A stretch of DNA of 64,000 bases from an uncultured Cellvibrionales bacterium (GTDB lineage Bacteria; Pseudomonadota; Gammaproteobacteria; Pseudomonadales; Porticoccaceae): positions 130,761-194,760 of the forward strand of contig CAJXWQ010000002.1 in assembly GCA_913062605.1 (NCBI GenBank), written 5' to 3'. A model generated the notes under the pieces. That model searched no databases. It was not told the origin of the DNA and saw nothing but the letters and a program-made list of their open reading frames with translations. Below are positions 50,786 through 59,771 of the stretch, piece by piece (within the stretch, counting starts at the first letter, position 1; every line of letters starts with the position of its first letter). A program made the position numbers and the translations under genes.

Positions 50786-51058
50786 ATCGCGATTAATGAC
50801 CTGTTAAATCTGTTCTTGGTAACTATTTAATTCTGGTCTTGGTAACCATGTGCCTTGAAAACCTGTGCCGAGAACAACATAGCCTAATTTCACCGCCATG
50901 CAACCCCTAGTGTTGAATAGTTTTGAAAACCATAGCCTCAAAAGCACAGTTTCTAAAATAGCTCTGAAAAATACAAAAATATGACATAAAAATGAAATCT
51001 GGAGAACTTTCCAGTATCATTCGCGCACTTCAAAAAGGGTCGCAAGTCGAGATAAACC

Positions 51059-52336
51059 ATGCCTAGTAGCACCGCGCCAAAAAAGAATGCATTTTATGCC
51101 CAGTCCGGTGGCGTCACCGCAGTTATTAATGCCAGCGCCTGCGGTGTCATTGAAGCTGCGCGCGAAAACAAAGATAAGATTGGCAAGGTATACGCTGGTC
51201 ACAATGGCATTATCGGTGCACTGCGCGAAGACCTGATCGACACCAGTAAAGAATCCGCCAGCGCCATTGCAGCTCTGCGCCACACACCCTCTGGGGCTTT
51301 TGGCTCCTGCCGTCACAAGCTGCAAGATTACAATGAAAACAATGCGGAATATGAGCGCCTGATCGAAGTATTCAAAGCACACAACATAGGCTATTTCTTC
51401 TATAACGGTGGTGGCGATTCTGCTGACACCTGCCTGAAAATTTCCCAGTTATCGAAAAAAATGGGCTACCCCATTCAGGCCATCCATATTCCAAAAACCG
51501 TGGATAATGATTTACCTTTCACAGACAACTGTCCTGGCTTTGGCTCTGTCGCCAAATACGTCGCTGTATCGACCAAGGAAGCCAGTCTTGATATCGCCTC
51601 CATGTGCGAAACCTCCACCAAAGTATTTATTCTTGAGGTGATGGGCCGTCATGCCGGTTGGATTGCAGCAGCCAGTGCCTTGGCCTCTGAAAAAGCGGGT
51701 GATCCACCCCATATTATCCTATTCCCAGAAATACCTTTCGTACGGGAAGAATTTATCGCTCGGGTAGAAAAAGTCGTCGATCAGCATGGTTACTGCGTGG
51801 TTGTCGCTTCCGAGGGTGCTCAATATCCAGATGGTGCATTGATCTCTGGCTCCATGAGCACCGATGCCTTCGGCCACCAACAACTCGGTGGCGTTGCCCC
51901 GACACTGGCCAGCATGGTGAAACACGCACTGGGCTATAAATACCACTGGGCTCTGGCTGATTATCTACAACGCTCTGCACGTCATATTGCCTCGGCTACT
52001 GATGTGGAGCAGGCCTATGCCGTGGGTCGCGCTGCGGTGGAGTATGCACTGGAAGGTAAAAATTCAGTGATGGTGACCATTGAACGCAACAAAGGGAAAA
52101 CCTATTCCTGGAGCCTCGGTGAAGCACCTCTGGATAAAGTGGCCAATATAGAAAAGAAAATGGGCCGTAGCTTTATTACTCGCGACGGCTACGGTATTAC
52201 TCAGAAAGCCCGGGACTACCTGGAACCATTAATTCAAGGTGAGGACTACCCTCCTTACAAAAATGGTATTCCCCAGTATGTGCAGCTCGCCAAGGTACCG
52301 GTGAAGAAAAAGCTGGACACCCCCTTTGAGATTTAA
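51059..52336 (+). CDS. pfp: 6-phosphofructokinase, pyrophosphate-type
   Basis: Phosphorylates fructose 6-phosphate, here probably reversibly with PPi. The donor-site residues fit the PPi type: Asp in NGGGDSADT where ATP enzymes have Gly, and Lys in IPKTVDND where they have Gly. GRHAGWIAA is the substrate loop. 425 aa, longer than ATP-PfkA. Divergent from mpl. Confidence 0.9.
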   Translation: MPSSTAPKKNAFYAQSGGVTAVINASACGVIEAARENKDKIGKVYAGHNGIIGALREDLIDTSKESASAIAALRHTPSGAFGSCRHKLQDYNENNAEYERLIEVFKAHNIGYFFYNGGGDSADTCLKISQLSKKMGYPIQAIHIPKTVDNDLPFTDNCPGFGSVAKYVAVSTKEASLDIASMCETSTKVFILEVMGRHAGWIAAASALASEKAGDPPHIILFPEIPFVREEFIARVEKVVDQHGYCVVVASEGAQYPDGALISGSMSTDAFGHQQLGGVAPTLASMVKHALGYKYHWALADYLQRSARHIASATDVEQAYAVGRAAVEYALEGKNSVMVTIERNKGKTYSWSLGEAPLDKVANIEKKMGRSFITRDGYGITQKARDYLEPLIQGEDYPPYKNGIPQYVQLAKVPVKKKLDTPFEI

Positions 52337-52343
52337 ATCCGAA

Positions 52344-52374
52344 GGGCTTTGTTAACTATAAATAAACAGAGCCC
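52344..52374. terminator. Stem-loop between convergent pfp and dtd
   Basis: GGGCTTTGTT/AACAGAGCCC, a 10-bp stem with one mismatch, in the 64-base convergent gap. There is no long T-run on either side. Confidence 0.5.
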
Positions 52375-52400
52375 TCAGTCTTCCCCATAAAGAGAACCAT

Positions 52401-52856
52401 CTAACTCTCCAGCATAAACGTGACGGGCCCATCATTGCACAGGGTGACCTGCATCTTGGCGCCAAAAACACCTGTTGCTACAAAGGTAGCAACGGAACCC
52501 CCCTCTGAACCCTGATTCGCTTGGGAAACAAAATAGTCATATAGCATTTCTGCCACATCTGGCGATGCTGAAGAGGTAAAGCTTGGTCTCAACCCTTTTC
52601 GGGTATCCGCAGCCAAGGTAAATTGAGGAACAATCAGTAAACTACCCTCTATCTGCTGCACATTGAGGTTCATTTTCCCTTCATCATCAGGGAATATTCG
52701 ATAATTAAGAACTTTGCGCAATAACTTATCAGCAGCGCCCTCAGTATCTTCCCGCTCTACACCCAGCAACAACAGAATGCCCTGATTGATTTCTCCGACA
52801 GTCTCACCACCTACGTCAACTTTGGCGTTACTAACACGCTGAATCAGCCCCAACAT
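52401..52856 (-). CDS. dtd: D-aminoacyl-tRNA deacylase
   Basis: Removes D-amino acids from tRNA. Start [15 protein letters not shown], cross-subunit motifs [17 protein letters not shown] (family SQFTL, here PQFTL) and NDGPVTF. 151 aa. A Ser-to-Pro change before QFTL is a mild oddity to check. Confidence 0.93.
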   Translation of the reverse strand: MLGLIQRVSNAKVDVGGETVGEINQGILLLLGVEREDTEGAADKLLRKVLNYRIFPDDEGKMNLNVQQIEGSLLIVPQFTLAADTRKGLRPSFTSSASPDVAEMLYDYFVSQANQGSEGGSVATFVATGVFGAKMQVTLCNDGPVTFMLES

Positions 52857-52887
52857 AACAAATCCTCTGCCCTGGAGCCTGTTAACA

Positions 52888-53853
52888 TTAATCTAACGCC
52901 TCTACTACATTGCGGGGCTTACCCGCCAGAAATGCCTGAATATTCTCAGCCACTTGATCAATTAATCGCTGACGAGACTCTTGAGCCACCCACGCACTGT
53001 GTGGTGTCACAATCAGATTCGGAATTTCTGGGTTCAGCAGAGGATTTCCGTTGACCGGTGGCTCCTCTGACAGCACATCAATACCGGCACCACCAATAAC
53101 TCTATCCTCCAACGCGTCAACTAACGCCTGCTCATCCACAATACCTCCGCGAGCACAGTTAATCAGCAGAGCAGTGCTTTTCATCTTCGCCAACTCACGG
53201 TGGCCGATCAAATGACGGGTTTCCTCGGTCAGAGGGCAATGCAAACTCATCACATCGGCTTGATTGATCAGACTATCGAAAGGGGTTCGCCCTGGTTCAT
53301 CACCATGTCTCCAGGGCAACGAAGCAATCTTTACATCCATACCAAATGCCTGACCAACCGCGGCGACACCCCGGCCCAATTCTCCATAGCCCACAATACC
53401 TAGTACTTTTCCGGCCAGCTCTTTAACCGGGAAATCCTGTAGACAGAAAAAGGGGCTTTCCGCCCAACGCCCATCAAGCGCCGCTACATTATAATCGGGC
53501 AACCGCGTCGCCAACGCTAGAATTAAAGCCCAAGTGTGTTGCACCACCGATGCAGAGCCATAACCCAGCACATTGCTGACCACCACCTTGCTCGCGCTAG
53601 CTGCCGCAAGATCGATCACATTAGTGCCCGTGGCCAACACACCGATATAGCGCAGCCCTTGAGCAGCCGATAATTCTTTTTCCCCAATAGGTGCCTTATT
53701 GGTCAACACCAGTTCAGCATCAGCGATACGCTCAGCAACTTGTTCCGGCCGACAAGTACTATAAATAGTCCATTCAATTGGCAGCCCGGTGATCGGCCCG
53801 AGATCCACATCCTCGGGGCCTAGGCTATCAATATCGAGAATTACGCCTTTCAT
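52888..53853 (-). CDS. D-2-hydroxyacid dehydrogenase (HprA-like)
   Basis: NAD(P)-dependent reductase of hydroxypyruvate/glycerate type. The Rossmann motif is [13 protein letters not shown], the catalytic Arg is in [10 protein letters not shown], and Glu and the His of TPHSAW complete the site. 321 aa. The substrate is inferred from family resemblance only. Confidence 0.9.
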   Translation of the reverse strand: MKGVILDIDSLGPEDVDLGPITGLPIEWTIYSTCRPEQVAERIADAELVLTNKAPIGEKELSAAQGLRYIGVLATGTNVIDLAAASASKVVVSNVLGYGSASVVQHTWALILALATRLPDYNVAALDGRWAESPFFCLQDFPVKELAGKVLGIVGYGELGRGVAAVGQAFGMDVKIASLPWRHGDEPGRTPFDSLINQADVMSLHCPLTEETRHLIGHRELAKMKSTALLINCARGGIVDEQALVDALEDRVIGGAGIDVLSEEPPVNGNPLLNPEIPNLIVTPHSAWVAQESRQRLIDQVAENIQAFLAGKPRNVVEALD

Positions 53854-53966
53854 ATTTTTTGCCTGAAAGCTATCTTTGGGGCTATTGAACAGGGCGCCGT
53901 GAACCGATTCAGCGTTTCCCCGAACCCTGTTAATATTATTTTATGTCTGATCTGGAAGTGTACATT

Positions 53967-54248
53967 ATGTTATCAAAACCTCGCATTTCTATCCTCTACT
54001 GCCCCCGCTGTAATTGGCTGTTACGTTCTGCCTGGCTGGCCCAAGAGTTACTCACAACCTTCTCTGATGATCTGAGTGAAGTGGCACTCAAACCAGCAGA
54101 AAAAGGGGGTACCTTTGAAATCACTCTGGACAATACAGTCATCTGGGATCGTAATCAGGAAGGAGGGTTCCCCGAAGCAAAAGTATTAAAACAACGGGTA
54201 CGAGACTGCGTTGCCCCCGACCGAACTCTGGGTCACATAGACAGATAA
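53967..54248 (+). CDS. SelT/SelW/SelH-family (Rdx) selenoprotein homologue, Cys form
   Basis: Small thioredoxin-like protein with the family CxxC motif in ISILYCPRCNWLLRSAWLAQELL. ATG 53967 has GGAAG upstream and gives 93 aa; the track start 53943 lacks a ribosome site. Redox role presumed. Confidence 0.85.
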   Translation: MLSKPRISILYCPRCNWLLRSAWLAQELLTTFSDDLSEVALKPAEKGGTFEITLDNTVIWDRNQEGGFPEAKVLKQRVRDCVAPDRTLGHIDR

Positions 54249-54357
54249 GAGGGTCACATTGGCCGCTAAATAGCTTAAGTATTATCAGTGTGGTACTGCC
54301 CTCTTCTCTTCTGTCATAATGCGCCGCTTCATAATAGAAAATTAGAGGGATAACCAG

Positions 54358-56970
54358 ATGTCCGAGCGGTTGTTAGGAATTTATGAAAAACTAATCCTGC
54401 GTCGCCCTGTCGCCTCAATAGTGGCGGTATTATTGCTTGCCGTAGGTATGGCCTTTGGCCTGCCAAACTTCAAGCTTGATGCATCAGCAGACTCCCTGAC
54501 ACTTGAAAATGACAACAGCCTGACTTATTTCCGTGAATCATTGCTTCGCTACGGTAGCAGTGATTTCCTCGTCGTTACCTACACGCCCTACGAAGGTGAC
54601 CTGTTTGATGACAATTCGCTGAACGCCCTCAATGAGATGCACGAGGAATTAGCAAAAATTGATGGTGTTGCCAGCGTCACCTCCATACTCAATGTGCCTT
54701 TGCTGTACAGCCCAAAAATTTCTGTCCCACAGCTCAAGGAAGCGCCACGCACACTACTGCTGCCAGACACTGACCGGAAGCTGGCTCGCAAGGAGTTCCT
54801 CGAAAGCCCGATCTACCGCGACCTAATTCTCAGCAAAGATGGCCAAACTACGGCCATGCTGGCAACCATGGAGCTGGATGAGAAATATCTGGAGCTCGTT
54901 AATGCACGGGATACCTTGCGGATTAAACGAGATACCGAGGGATTGTCTCCCGAAGGAGTCATCGAGCTTGAAAAAATAAGTAAAGAATTCTTGGACTACC
55001 GCACCCTTCGCGCTGCCGAGGAGCACCAAAGAGTCGCAGAAATACGTAAAAAAATGTCCCGTTTCAAAGGGCAGGCTGAAGTATTTCTGGGTGGCCCCAG
55101 TATGATTACCGCCGATATGGTCGATTTTATCAAAAGCGACCTGAACATTTTTGGCACCGGCATTCTGCTGTTTATTATCATTACCCTGGCGGTAATTTTT
55201 CGTCAGCTCCGCTGGGTGATGTTGCCCCTGGCCACCTGTGTTCTGTCCGTAGAAATCATACTCGGCTATCTCAGCTGGATTGACTGGCGTCTCACTGTCA
55301 TTTCTTCCAACTTTGTTTCACTACTATTGATTATCACCCTAGCACTGACCATTCACCTGATTGTTCGCTACCGCGAATTTCACCGCGAATCGCCCGACAG
55401 CAGCCAGTTGGATTTGGTACGAAATACCGTGATGTATATGGCACGGCCCTGCCTCTATACGGTACTGACCACCGTCGTCGCCTTTGTTTCTCTAGTGGTC
55501 AGTGATATACGCCCGGTCATCGACTTCGGCTGGATGATGACCATTGGTATTTTGTTGGCGCTTGTCCTGTCATTTATCATTATCCCGGCCGGAATGATGA
55601 TTTGGGGCAAGGGAGAAAACACCGACAAAGGTGACAACTCTGCCGTGTTCACCCTCTACTTTTCACGCTTCACGGAGAAACACGGCGGACTAGTACTCGG
55701 CTTGGCGCTCCTGGCTGCGCTCACCAGTGCCTGGGGTATTTCCCAGTTACAGGTAGAAAACCGCTTTATCGATTACTTCCGCTCCCACACCGAAATCTAC
55801 CAGGGGTTATCCGTGATTGATGCCAAGCTTGGCGGCACCACACCACTTGATATTATCCTCGATGCACCTGCCGTTGATCACGACTCTATGAGCTCTGAAA
55901 ACTCCCAGGCTGACAAAGGTGGCAATACCGCAGCGGTTAATCATCTCAATAGCGACCCTTTCGCAGGAGCGTATGGAGATAGTGATGAGAGTGAAGCTGG
56001 TTCTTATGATGACCCTTTTGCCGATGATGCCTTTGATGACCCCTTTGCCGATGACGACTTTGCTGATGACACATCAGAAGGTATTGAGCGTAGCTACTGG
56101 TTGACCGGCGCCGGTATTGAAGATCTGAGAAAACTACATGTCTATCTTGAATCCTTACCAGAAATTGGCAAGGTAAGCTCACTGATCACCGTTACCGATG
56201 TAGCCTCTGACTTGTCAGGCCACAAGTTCAATGATCTGGAACTGGCATTAATGCCGCAGATGCTGTCGGAAGAAAATGCCGAGCTTCTCCTCAACCCCTA
56301 TATTAATGAGAAACATAATCAGGCCCGGATCACCCTGCGGGTCAATGAAACTCAAGGCGAACTGAACCGTAACGACCTACTGGCCAAAATTCATCAGTTT
56401 GCCATCACAGAGGCAGGCTTTGAAGAAGACCAAGTAAATTTCACCGGACTGCTAGTGCTTTATAACAACATGCTTCAGAGCCTCTTCCGCTCTCAGATCA
56501 TGACCTTGGGTACTGTATTTCTTGGGATTATGGCGATGTTTTTGGTGCTATTCCGGTCAGTGTCCATTTCCCTGATCGCTATTCTCCCTAACTTTTTAGC
56601 GGCAGGTGTCGTACTAGGCGGCATGGGTATTGCCGGTATTCCACTCGACATGATGACCATCACTATTGCCGCCATCACCGTGGGTATCGGTGTCGACCAC
56701 GCCATCCACTACATCACCCGCTTCAAACGGGAGTTTGAAGTCGACCGTAATTACGTTGCATCCATGCACCGGGCTCATGCCAGCATAGGACGGGCACTCT
56801 TCTATACAGCAATCACCATTATCGTGGGCTTCTCTATTCTGGCACTATCCAACTTTATTCCGTCGGTCTATTTTGGGCTGCTCACATCACTTGCCATGCT
56901 AGCAGCACTACTGGGTTCCATGACATTACTACCCAAGCTGATCCTGATTCTCAAGCCACTGGGAAAATAA
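54358..56970 (+). CDS. RND/MMPL-superfamily exporter with Asp-rich insertion
   Basis: Large membrane transporter with two repeats of six helices. Each has a soluble loop after the first helix and an SSD-like helix bundle (ITLALTIHLIVRYREFHRE; IAAITVGIGVDHAIHYITRFKREFE). 870 aa, the size of HpnN/YdfJ-like lipid or hopanoid exporters. The second periplasmic loop carries a low-complexity acidic stretch (DDPFADD repeated) at about residues 545-575. Cargo unknown; no adaptor or outer-membrane partner adjacent. Confidence 0.85.
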   Translation: MSERLLGIYEKLILRRPVASIVAVLLLAVGMAFGLPNFKLDASADSLTLENDNSLTYFRESLLRYGSSDFLVVTYTPYEGDLFDDNSLNALNEMHEELAKIDGVASVTSILNVPLLYSPKISVPQLKEAPRTLLLPDTDRKLARKEFLESPIYRDLILSKDGQTTAMLATMELDEKYLELVNARDTLRIKRDTEGLSPEGVIELEKISKEFLDYRTLRAAEEHQRVAEIRKKMSRFKGQAEVFLGGPSMITADMVDFIKSDLNIFGTGILLFIIITLAVIFRQLRWVMLPLATCVLSVEIILGYLSWIDWRLTVISSNFVSLLLIITLALTIHLIVRYREFHRESPDSSQLDLVRNTVMYMARPCLYTVLTTVVAFVSLVVSDIRPVIDFGWMMTIGILLALVLSFIIIPAGMMIWGKGENTDKGDNSAVFTLYFSRFTEKHGGLVLGLALLAALTSAWGISQLQVENRFIDYFRSHTEIYQGLSVIDAKLGGTTPLDIILDAPAVDHDSMSSENSQADKGGNTAAVNHLNSDPFAGAYGDSDESEAGSYDDPFADDAFDDPFADDDFADDTSEGIERSYWLTGAGIEDLRKLHVYLESLPEIGKVSSLITVTDVASDLSGHKFNDLELALMPQMLSEENAELLLNPYINEKHNQARITLRVNETQGELNRNDLLAKIHQFAITEAGFEEDQVNFTGLLVLYNNMLQSLFRSQIMTLGTVFLGIMAMFLVLFRSVSISLIAILPNFLAAGVVLGGMGIAGIPLDMMTITIAAITVGIGVDHAIHYITRFKREFEVDRNYVASMHRAHASIGRALFYTAITIIVGFSILALSNFIPSVYFGLLTSLAMLAALLGSMTLLPKLILILKPLGK

Positions 56971-56976
56971 TACCAA

Positions 56977-57017
56977 CTGACCATACCGGGGCCTCGCTGG
57001 GGCTCCTGTATGGTCAG
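56977..57017 (+). terminator. Long stem-loop after the RND gene
   Basis: CTGACCATAC/GTATGGTCAG outer stem (10 bp perfect) with a GC-rich inner part, 7 bases past the stop. No T-run, so it may act as a mRNA 3' end stabiliser. Confidence 0.55.
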
Positions 57018-57043
57018 CCTTCCCAACTAGTGACAGAAATGTA

Positions 57044-59245
57044 ATGAGCAACCAACATAACCTGTCTACACCAAATCACCTTATTGGCGGCGGAACCAAG
57101 AAGGTGCTTTATACGCTTAACACTGTCCGAAAAATTGGCCTTAAAAATTCATCCAAAGCGCTGACATCAAAAAACACATGTAAAGCCTGTGGGCTGGGCA
57201 TGGGGGGGCAACAGGGTGGCATGACCAATGAGCTGGGTGATTTCCCTGCCGTCTGCAACAAAAGTATTCAGGCGCAATCAACCGATATCCAACCTGCTAT
57301 CCCGTCAGAGATATTTCAGCATTCACTTTCTGAACTACGTGAATTAAGTAGCTACGAGCTCGAACATCTCGGCAGGCTTGGCAATCCACTTTTCAAGGAA
57401 AAAAAGGCCAACCACTTTCGGGAAGTCAGTTGGGCATGGGCGCTGACCTATGCCGCTGAAAAATTCTCGACGACTGACCCGTCTCGATCTTTCTTCTACT
57501 CTTCTGGCAGATCCTCTAACGAAGCCGGTTTTGTCTTTCAATTATTAGCGCGCCTTTACGGCACCAATAACGTCAACAACTGCTCCTATTATTGCCACCA
57601 AGCGACCAGTGAAGCGTTGGATTCCACCATCGGCACGGGCACGGCCACCGTGGGGCTGGAAGACTTGTCACACTGCGACATGGTCTTTGTGATCGGTGCC
57701 AACCCCGCGTCCAATCATCCACGCTTTATTCACCAGCTCAAGGGTGTGCGTGACCGCGATGGCAAAGTGATCATCATCAACCCCGCCAAAGAACCTGGGC
57801 TGGTTCGTTTTGCCGTACCCAAAAGTGCCAAATCCATGATCACTGGTGGCACCTGGATTGCCAGTGAATACCTGCAACCGGCTATTGGTAGCGATATCGC
57901 CCTATTTAAGGGTATTGCCAAATCGGTGCTGGAAAAACAGGGCGAAAACATTGACTTTATTACCCAACATACCGAGCAATTTGATGCTTTCAGGCAGGAT
58001 ATTGAAAACACCCACTGGGAAACCATTGAGCGAACCACGGGTATTTCCCAGCAACGTATTAACAACATCGCCGACCAGTATATTGCATCAAATAATGTCG
58101 TGTTTGCCTGGGGTATGGGGATGACCCACCACCAACACGGCGTTGAAAATATCGAATATATTTCTAACCTGGCCCTATTGCGGGGCATGATTGGAAAACC
58201 CGGCGCAGGACTCCTTCCCCTCCGCGGCCACAGTAATGTTCAGGGCATTGGTACCATTGGCGTCAAACCCGTATTGGCTGAAGATATCTTTCATAACATT
58301 GAGTCTGAACTTGGCACTCAACTACCCACCTCTAAAGGCATGGATACACTGGCCTGTATTGAGGCCGCCCATAAGGGTGAGATAGATACCGCCCTGATGA
58401 TGGGAGGTAACCTCTATGGAGCCACCCCGAATTCCATCTGGGCAGAAAAATCATTGGACAACATCGGCTTCAAGCTATTTTTAACCACCACACTGAACCC
58501 CGGGCATATTCATGGCTGTGACACCAGCGAAAGCATGATCCTCCCTGTCACTGCTCGTGATGAAGAGTGGCAGCCCACCACGCAGGAATCTATGTTCAAT
58601 TATGTACGGCTCAGTGACGGGGGTATCGAGCGCCATGAAAACACCCGCCCCGAAGTGGCGGTACTTAGTGATTTAGCACAGCAGTTATTAGTAGATTGCC
58701 CGATAGATTTCAGTCAATTCAAACAGCACAAAAATATTCGTGAAACCATCGCCAAGGTTATTCCCGGCATGGAACAACTAGCCGATATTGATGTGGAAAA
58801 ACAGGAATTTCACATCGGAGGCCGGTTAAAACACGGGCCGAAATTTAATATGCCAAGCGGTCGGGCGTGCTTTACCGTACAACCCATACCACCCCAACCA
58901 CAAACCTCAGAATACCCCTTCACCCTAATGACCGTGCGTAGCGAAGGTCAATTCAACACCATTATTTATGAGGAAACAGACAGCTACCGCAACACCCAAG
59001 AGCGATGGTCAGTATTGATGAACCCCACCACTATCCAGCATTTGGGTATTCAAAATAATGTGGTCAATTTGGTTTCTGCCTACGGCCGAATGGATCACGT
59101 TCGAGTCTATCCTTTCGATTTACCCGACAATAATCTGATGGCTTATTTTCCTGAAGCGAATGTGCTGATAGGCTGTGAACGTGACCCCCGCAGTAAAACA
59201 CCCGCGTTTAAATCTGTACCAGTGAATATTGAAATTATTACTTGA
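57044..59245 (+). CDS. YdeP/FdhF-like molybdopterin oxidoreductase
   Basis: bis-MGD enzyme resembling the formate dehydrogenase alpha subunit, of the YdeP type. N-terminal TCKACGLGMGGQQGG is the family start, then NNCSYYCHQATSEAL, VIGANPASNHPR (MGD binding) and LRGHSNVQGIGT. The N-terminus lacks a full four-Cys [4Fe-4S] motif. 733 aa. No FdhD-type or electron-transfer gene is adjacent, so substrate and partner are unknown. Confidence 0.88.
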   Translation: MSNQHNLSTPNHLIGGGTKKVLYTLNTVRKIGLKNSSKALTSKNTCKACGLGMGGQQGGMTNELGDFPAVCNKSIQAQSTDIQPAIPSEIFQHSLSELRELSSYELEHLGRLGNPLFKEKKANHFREVSWAWALTYAAEKFSTTDPSRSFFYSSGRSSNEAGFVFQLLARLYGTNNVNNCSYYCHQATSEALDSTIGTGTATVGLEDLSHCDMVFVIGANPASNHPRFIHQLKGVRDRDGKVIIINPAKEPGLVRFAVPKSAKSMITGGTWIASEYLQPAIGSDIALFKGIAKSVLEKQGENIDFITQHTEQFDAFRQDIENTHWETIERTTGISQQRINNIADQYIASNNVVFAWGMGMTHHQHGVENIEYISNLALLRGMIGKPGAGLLPLRGHSNVQGIGTIGVKPVLAEDIFHNIESELGTQLPTSKGMDTLACIEAAHKGEIDTALMMGGNLYGATPNSIWAEKSLDNIGFKLFLTTTLNPGHIHGCDTSESMILPVTARDEEWQPTTQESMFNYVRLSDGGIERHENTRPEVAVLSDLAQQLLVDCPIDFSQFKQHKNIRETIAKVIPGMEQLADIDVEKQEFHIGGRLKHGPKFNMPSGRACFTVQPIPPQPQTSEYPFTLMTVRSEGQFNTIIYEETDSYRNTQERWSVLMNPTTIQHLGIQNNVVNLVSAYGRMDHVRVYPFDLPDNNLMAYFPEANVLIGCERDPRSKTPAFKSVPVNIEIIT

Positions 59246-59310
59246 AAGCGCGAGATCCCTTTTAACGCTCTAGCATAGTTATCTATTTTCAGAACACCCC
59301 ACCTTGAATA

Positions 59311-59326
59311 CTGTTTATATATACAG
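59311..59326. promoter_or_regulatory. LexA (SOS) box of umuDC
   Basis: CTGTTTATATATACAG fits the LexA consensus CTGT-N8-ACAG exactly. It ends 13 bases before ATG 59340, so LexA would block transcription of umuDC. Confidence 0.9.
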
Positions 59327-59339
59327 TATATTTATAAAA

Positions 59340-59771
59340 ATGAAAGCCTCCCTCTTACCACTGTCAACCTTTACTCAACCTGTACACCTTCCCTTATTTA
59401 GCGTGGCTGTCCGTGCAGGATTTCCAAGTCCCGCTGATGATTTTATAGAGACACCACTGGATCTCAGAGAACACCTAATCAAGCACCCTTCGGCCACATT
59501 TTTTGCCCGAGCTGAGGGTGACTCGATGACCGGCTTCGGTATTTTCAGTGGCGACCTACTGATTGTAGATCGTGCCTTACAACCACAGCATGGTGATGTG
59601 GTGATCGCCGCTATTGATGGTGAGCTCACCTGCAAGGTGCTGGATCTTCACGACAAACTACTGCGCTCTGGCAACGTCCGTTACCCACCCATTGAATTGC
59701 ACGATAATGCTGAACTGTTGATAGAGGGCATCGTTATCCACTCCGTTCGACATCACCGATGTTCGCGTTAG
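59340..59771 (+). CDS. umuD: SOS mutagenesis protein UmuD
   Basis: Self-cleaving subunit of DNA polymerase V. Cleavage site AGFPSPADDF (Ala-Gly where E. coli has Cys-Gly), nucleophile Ser in GDSMTGFGI, and general-base Lys in DGELTCKVL. 143 aa from ATG 59340; the track start lies in the LexA box. Its last 13 bases overlap umuC. Confidence 0.94.
   Translation: MKASLLPLSTFTQPVHLPLFSVAVRAGFPSPADDFIETPLDLREHLIKHPSATFFARAEGDSMTGFGIFSGDLLIVDRALQPQHGDVVIAAIDGELTCKVLDLHDKLLRSGNVRYPPIELHDNAELLIEGIVIHSVRHHRCSR

Noticed and set aside
56008-56075. Short tandem repeats as a possible CRISPR or satellite
   Set aside because: The units are in-frame codon repeats (DDPFADD) within a coding sequence, with no spacers.
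55946-56182. His-rich ORF opposite the RND exporter repeat
   Set aside because: The histidines come from reading the Asp-codon repeat on the other strand; it is a shadow, not a metal-binding protein.
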